Origin: Verrucomicrobiota bacterium
GTDB taxonomy: Bacteria > Verrucomicrobiota > Kiritimatiellia > CAIQIC01 > Lenti-01
Direction: 5' to 3'
Assembly (NCBI GenBank): GCA_003451935.1
Contig: DMJA01000232.1
Coordinates: 1-5,842 of the forward strand
DNA length: 5,842 nt
In this document: one piece after another, positions 4,642 through 5,842 of the stretch
How the letters are laid out: every line of letters begins with the position of its first letter
Numbering within the stretch: the first letter of the stretch is position 1
The notes under the pieces: model-generated
Seen by the model: the letters and a program-made list of their open reading frames with translations, nothing else
What the model was told of the DNA's origin: nothing
Database searches by the model: none
Position numbers and translations under genes: made by a program

Positions 4642-5283
4642 TCAAGCCACCGCGACCGCCAAGGCATAGGCGCCGTCCAGGACCCGCCGCGACCACACGC
4701 GGGCGCCGGTTTCGGGCTCCACCTGGAACGGCGCGATTTCCAGCCGGGTCCGGCGCACGATGCCTCCATCGGCCCAGCCGCAGCCAAGGGCTTTCAGCAG
4801 CGCCTCCTTCTGGCTCCACAACGTGAAGAAGGGCTCGCGCCCGCCCGCGCGGACCCAGGCCCGCTCGCTTTCCGAAAATACCCGCTGGCCCAATCGCTCG
4901 ATGTCCGCCTTCCGTTCCATCGACTCCAGATCCACACCGATGGCCGCGCCACGCGCGAGAACAGCCACCGCAAATTCGCCGGCGTGGGACAAGTTGAAAC
5001 CCCATTCGGCCGCGACCCCGTCCAACAGCGGTTTGCCATTCGCGCCCGTTTTCCACTCCACGCGCTCCAGGCCCAATTCGCGCGGCAGCCAGCAGGCCTT
5101 GAGCCACTCCGATGCGCCGGCGCAGGCGCGGGCCCGGGGATCCGTGAACCGTTCCGTCCGGCCGCGCGCCGCGCCGGGCAGCCCCTGCGCCCAATCCGAG
5201 GCCGACACCTCCACGGCCACCAGCCGGAAGGGTTCGCCGGGCAAGGCCCAGTCCTGCACCAGATGATCCAGATCGCCACTCAT
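4642..5283 (-). CDS. 4'-phosphopantetheinyl transferase, Sfp type
   Basis: A 213-residue cytoplasmic enzyme that should transfer the 4'-phosphopantetheine arm of coenzyme A to a conserved Ser of acyl, peptidyl or aryl carrier proteins, turning apo into holo form. Family motifs appear in order: NGKPLL (82-87), FNLSHAGEFAVAVL (96-109), IGVDLE (115-120) with metal-binding Asp118 and Glu120, FSESE (136-140) and WSQKEALLKALG (156-167) with Glu160. The two-part layout and length fit the Sfp/EntD group, not the short AcpS type. The start at 5283 is preceded by AGGA eight bases upstream; ATG 5292 lacks this spacing, and longer versions (5331, 5361) would add Arg-rich residues unlike the family. No carrier protein, polyketide, non-ribosomal peptide or fatty acid synthase gene is within view, so the natural substrate is unknown. 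It may be a general housekeeping enzyme. Diverges from the 3D lipoprotein gene over 65 bases. Confidence 0.92.
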   Translation of the reverse strand: MSGDLDHLVQDWALPGEPFRLVAVEVSASDWAQGLPGAARGRTERFTDPRARACAGASEWLKACWLPRELGLERVEWKTGANGKPLLDGVAAEWGFNLSHAGEFAVAVLARGAAIGVDLESMERKADIERLGQRVFSESERAWVRAGGREPFFTLWSQKEALLKALGCGWADGGIVRRTRLEIAPFQVEPETGARVWSRRVLDGAYALAVAVA

Positions 5284-5310
5284 GGAAGGCATCCTGCCAA
5301 ATCGCGCGGC

Positions 5311-5335
5311 CCGGATAAATCTATTTGTCATCCGG
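5311..5335. promoter_or_regulatory. Inverted repeat between divergent genes, candidate operator
   Basis: CCGGAT (5311-5316) and ATCCGG (5330-5335) are exact reverse complements around a 13-base AT-rich centre (AAATCTATTTGTC region), unlike the GC-rich flanks. It is centred in the 65-base gap between the phosphopantetheinyl transferase and the 3D lipoprotein genes, where a shared promoter or operator would be expected. No clear -35/-10 pair was found. Confidence 0.4.
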
Positions 5336-5348
5336 CGGCTTCTGCGAC

Positions 5349-5842
5349 ATGCTCGCCACACAAATGCATGGCAAGATGGTCATCCTGTCCCTGGCGATCC
5401 TCTTCGCGCTCATTCTGGGCGGATGCAGCCTGTTTTACCTGGACCGGGGCGATGGCGACGGGCTCATTTCCGGACGGGTCGTCCGGATCGAGACGACGGC
5501 CTACTGCCCCTGCGGCCACTGCTGCAGCTGGGCCCTCAACAAATTCGGGCGCCCCGTGGTTTCCGCGGGCCGCAACCGCGGCAAGCCCAAGGCGGTGGGC
5601 ATCACCGCCAGCGGCAACCGCGCCCATCCCGGCACCCTTGCGGCCGACACCCGCTATTATCCCATGGGCACCGTCCTCTACATCCCCGGCTACGGCTACG
5701 GCGTCGTGGAGGACCGCGGCGGCGACATCAAGGGCCGCAAGCGCCTCGACCTCTTTTTCAACACCCACAAGGAAGCCCGCAACTGGGGCCGCCGGCGCAT
5801 CGAGGCCGTCGTCTTCCCCAAGGGCACCCCGGTCATGCCCAA
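5349..5842 (+). CDS. 3D-domain lipoprotein, 3' end cut by the window
   Basis: At least 164 residues, running off the window without a stop. An N-terminal hydrophobic segment (10-24) ends in a lipobox LGGC with Cys26, so it is probably a lipid-anchored envelope protein. After a short linker comes the cluster TAYCPCGHCCSW (50-61; Cys53, 55, 58, 59). The 3D domain follows, with its three Asp in AADT (Asp100), VEDRGG (Asp122) and RLDLFF (Asp134), plus PMGTVLYIPGYGYGVVEDRG (105-124). This is the double-psi barrel fold shared with MltA and RlpA, which cut or bind peptidoglycan glycan strands; lytic activity here is family inference. The domain ends near FPKGTPV, so little is missing. Start choice is open: ATG 5349, 5364 and 5376 are all in frame and none has a good ribosome site; 5364 or 5376 gives the more typical lipoprotein signal. 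Divergent from the phosphopantetheinyl transferase gene. Confidence 0.86.
   Translation, partial: MLATQMHGKMVILSLAILFALILGGCSLFYLDRGDGDGLISGRVVRIETTAYCPCGHCCSWALNKFGRPVVSAGRNRGKPKAVGITASGNRAHPGTLAADTRYYPMGTVLYIPGYGYGVVEDRGGDIKGRKRLDLFFNTHKEARNWGRRRIEAVVFPKGTPVMP

Noticed and set aside
5284..5361. Longer phosphopantetheinyl transferase starting at 5361 or 5331
   Set aside because: The added residues are Arg-rich and unlike the family, overlap the other gene's start region, and the best ribosome site belongs to ATG 5283.
1..5842. CRISPR array, tRNA, rRNA or insertion sequence
   Set aside because: No regularly spaced repeats, cloverleaf-like sequence, rRNA motifs, transposase motifs or terminal repeats with target duplication were seen.

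Overview
This GC-rich window carries eight protein-coding genes and looks like a chromosomal segment of a PVC-superphylum bacterium, most likely Verrucomicrobiota or Kiritimatiellota. The evidence for that is a secreted hydrolase with an N-terminal SHD1 domain (common in Planctomycetes and Verrucomicrobia), a small helical protein of a type I associate with these phyla, a Lys/Gln-rich mini-protein, and a glycine-rich secreted protein. The assignment rests on family memory, not on a marker gene. I see no rRNA, tRNA, CRISPR array, transposase or phage gene.

Left part (1-1697, + strand): a 38-residue Lys/Gln-rich protein (106-222) with a good ribosome binding site. A roughly 295-base non-coding gap follows, holding a terminator-like hairpin, an imperfect inverted repeat and a candidate promoter. 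Next comes a two-gene operon: an SHD1/alpha-beta hydrolase (518-1471) whose 3' end overlaps a small putative DNA-binding protein (1455-1697).

Middle part: an Imm5-like putative immunity protein (1742-2254, - strand) converges on the operon, with a perfect 10-bp inverted repeat at the junction. It diverges from a small zinc-ribbon, tail-anchored membrane protein (2387-2584, +). The 132-base divergent gap holds a perfect 9-bp GC-rich inverted repeat and a cluster of short repeats. The zinc-ribbon gene converges on a long secreted protein of unknown function (2619-4493, - strand), which has a helical hydrophobic middle, an octaglycine linker and a C-terminal beta-rich domain.

Right part: an Sfp-type 4'-phosphopantetheinyl transferase (4642-5283, - strand) diverges across 65 bases from a lipoprotein with a 3D (MltA/RlpA-like barrel) domain and a CPC..CC cysteine cluster (5349 to the window edge, truncated).

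Apart from the hydrolase/small-protein pair, the genes do not form one obvious pathway. Several concern the cell envelope or secretion (hydrolase, 624-residue protein, zinc-ribbon membrane protein, 3D lipoprotein). The two most unusual items are the 624-residue secreted protein, whose architecture I do not recognise, and an immunity-type gene with no recognisable toxin beside it. I found no clear new multi-gene defence or mobile system.
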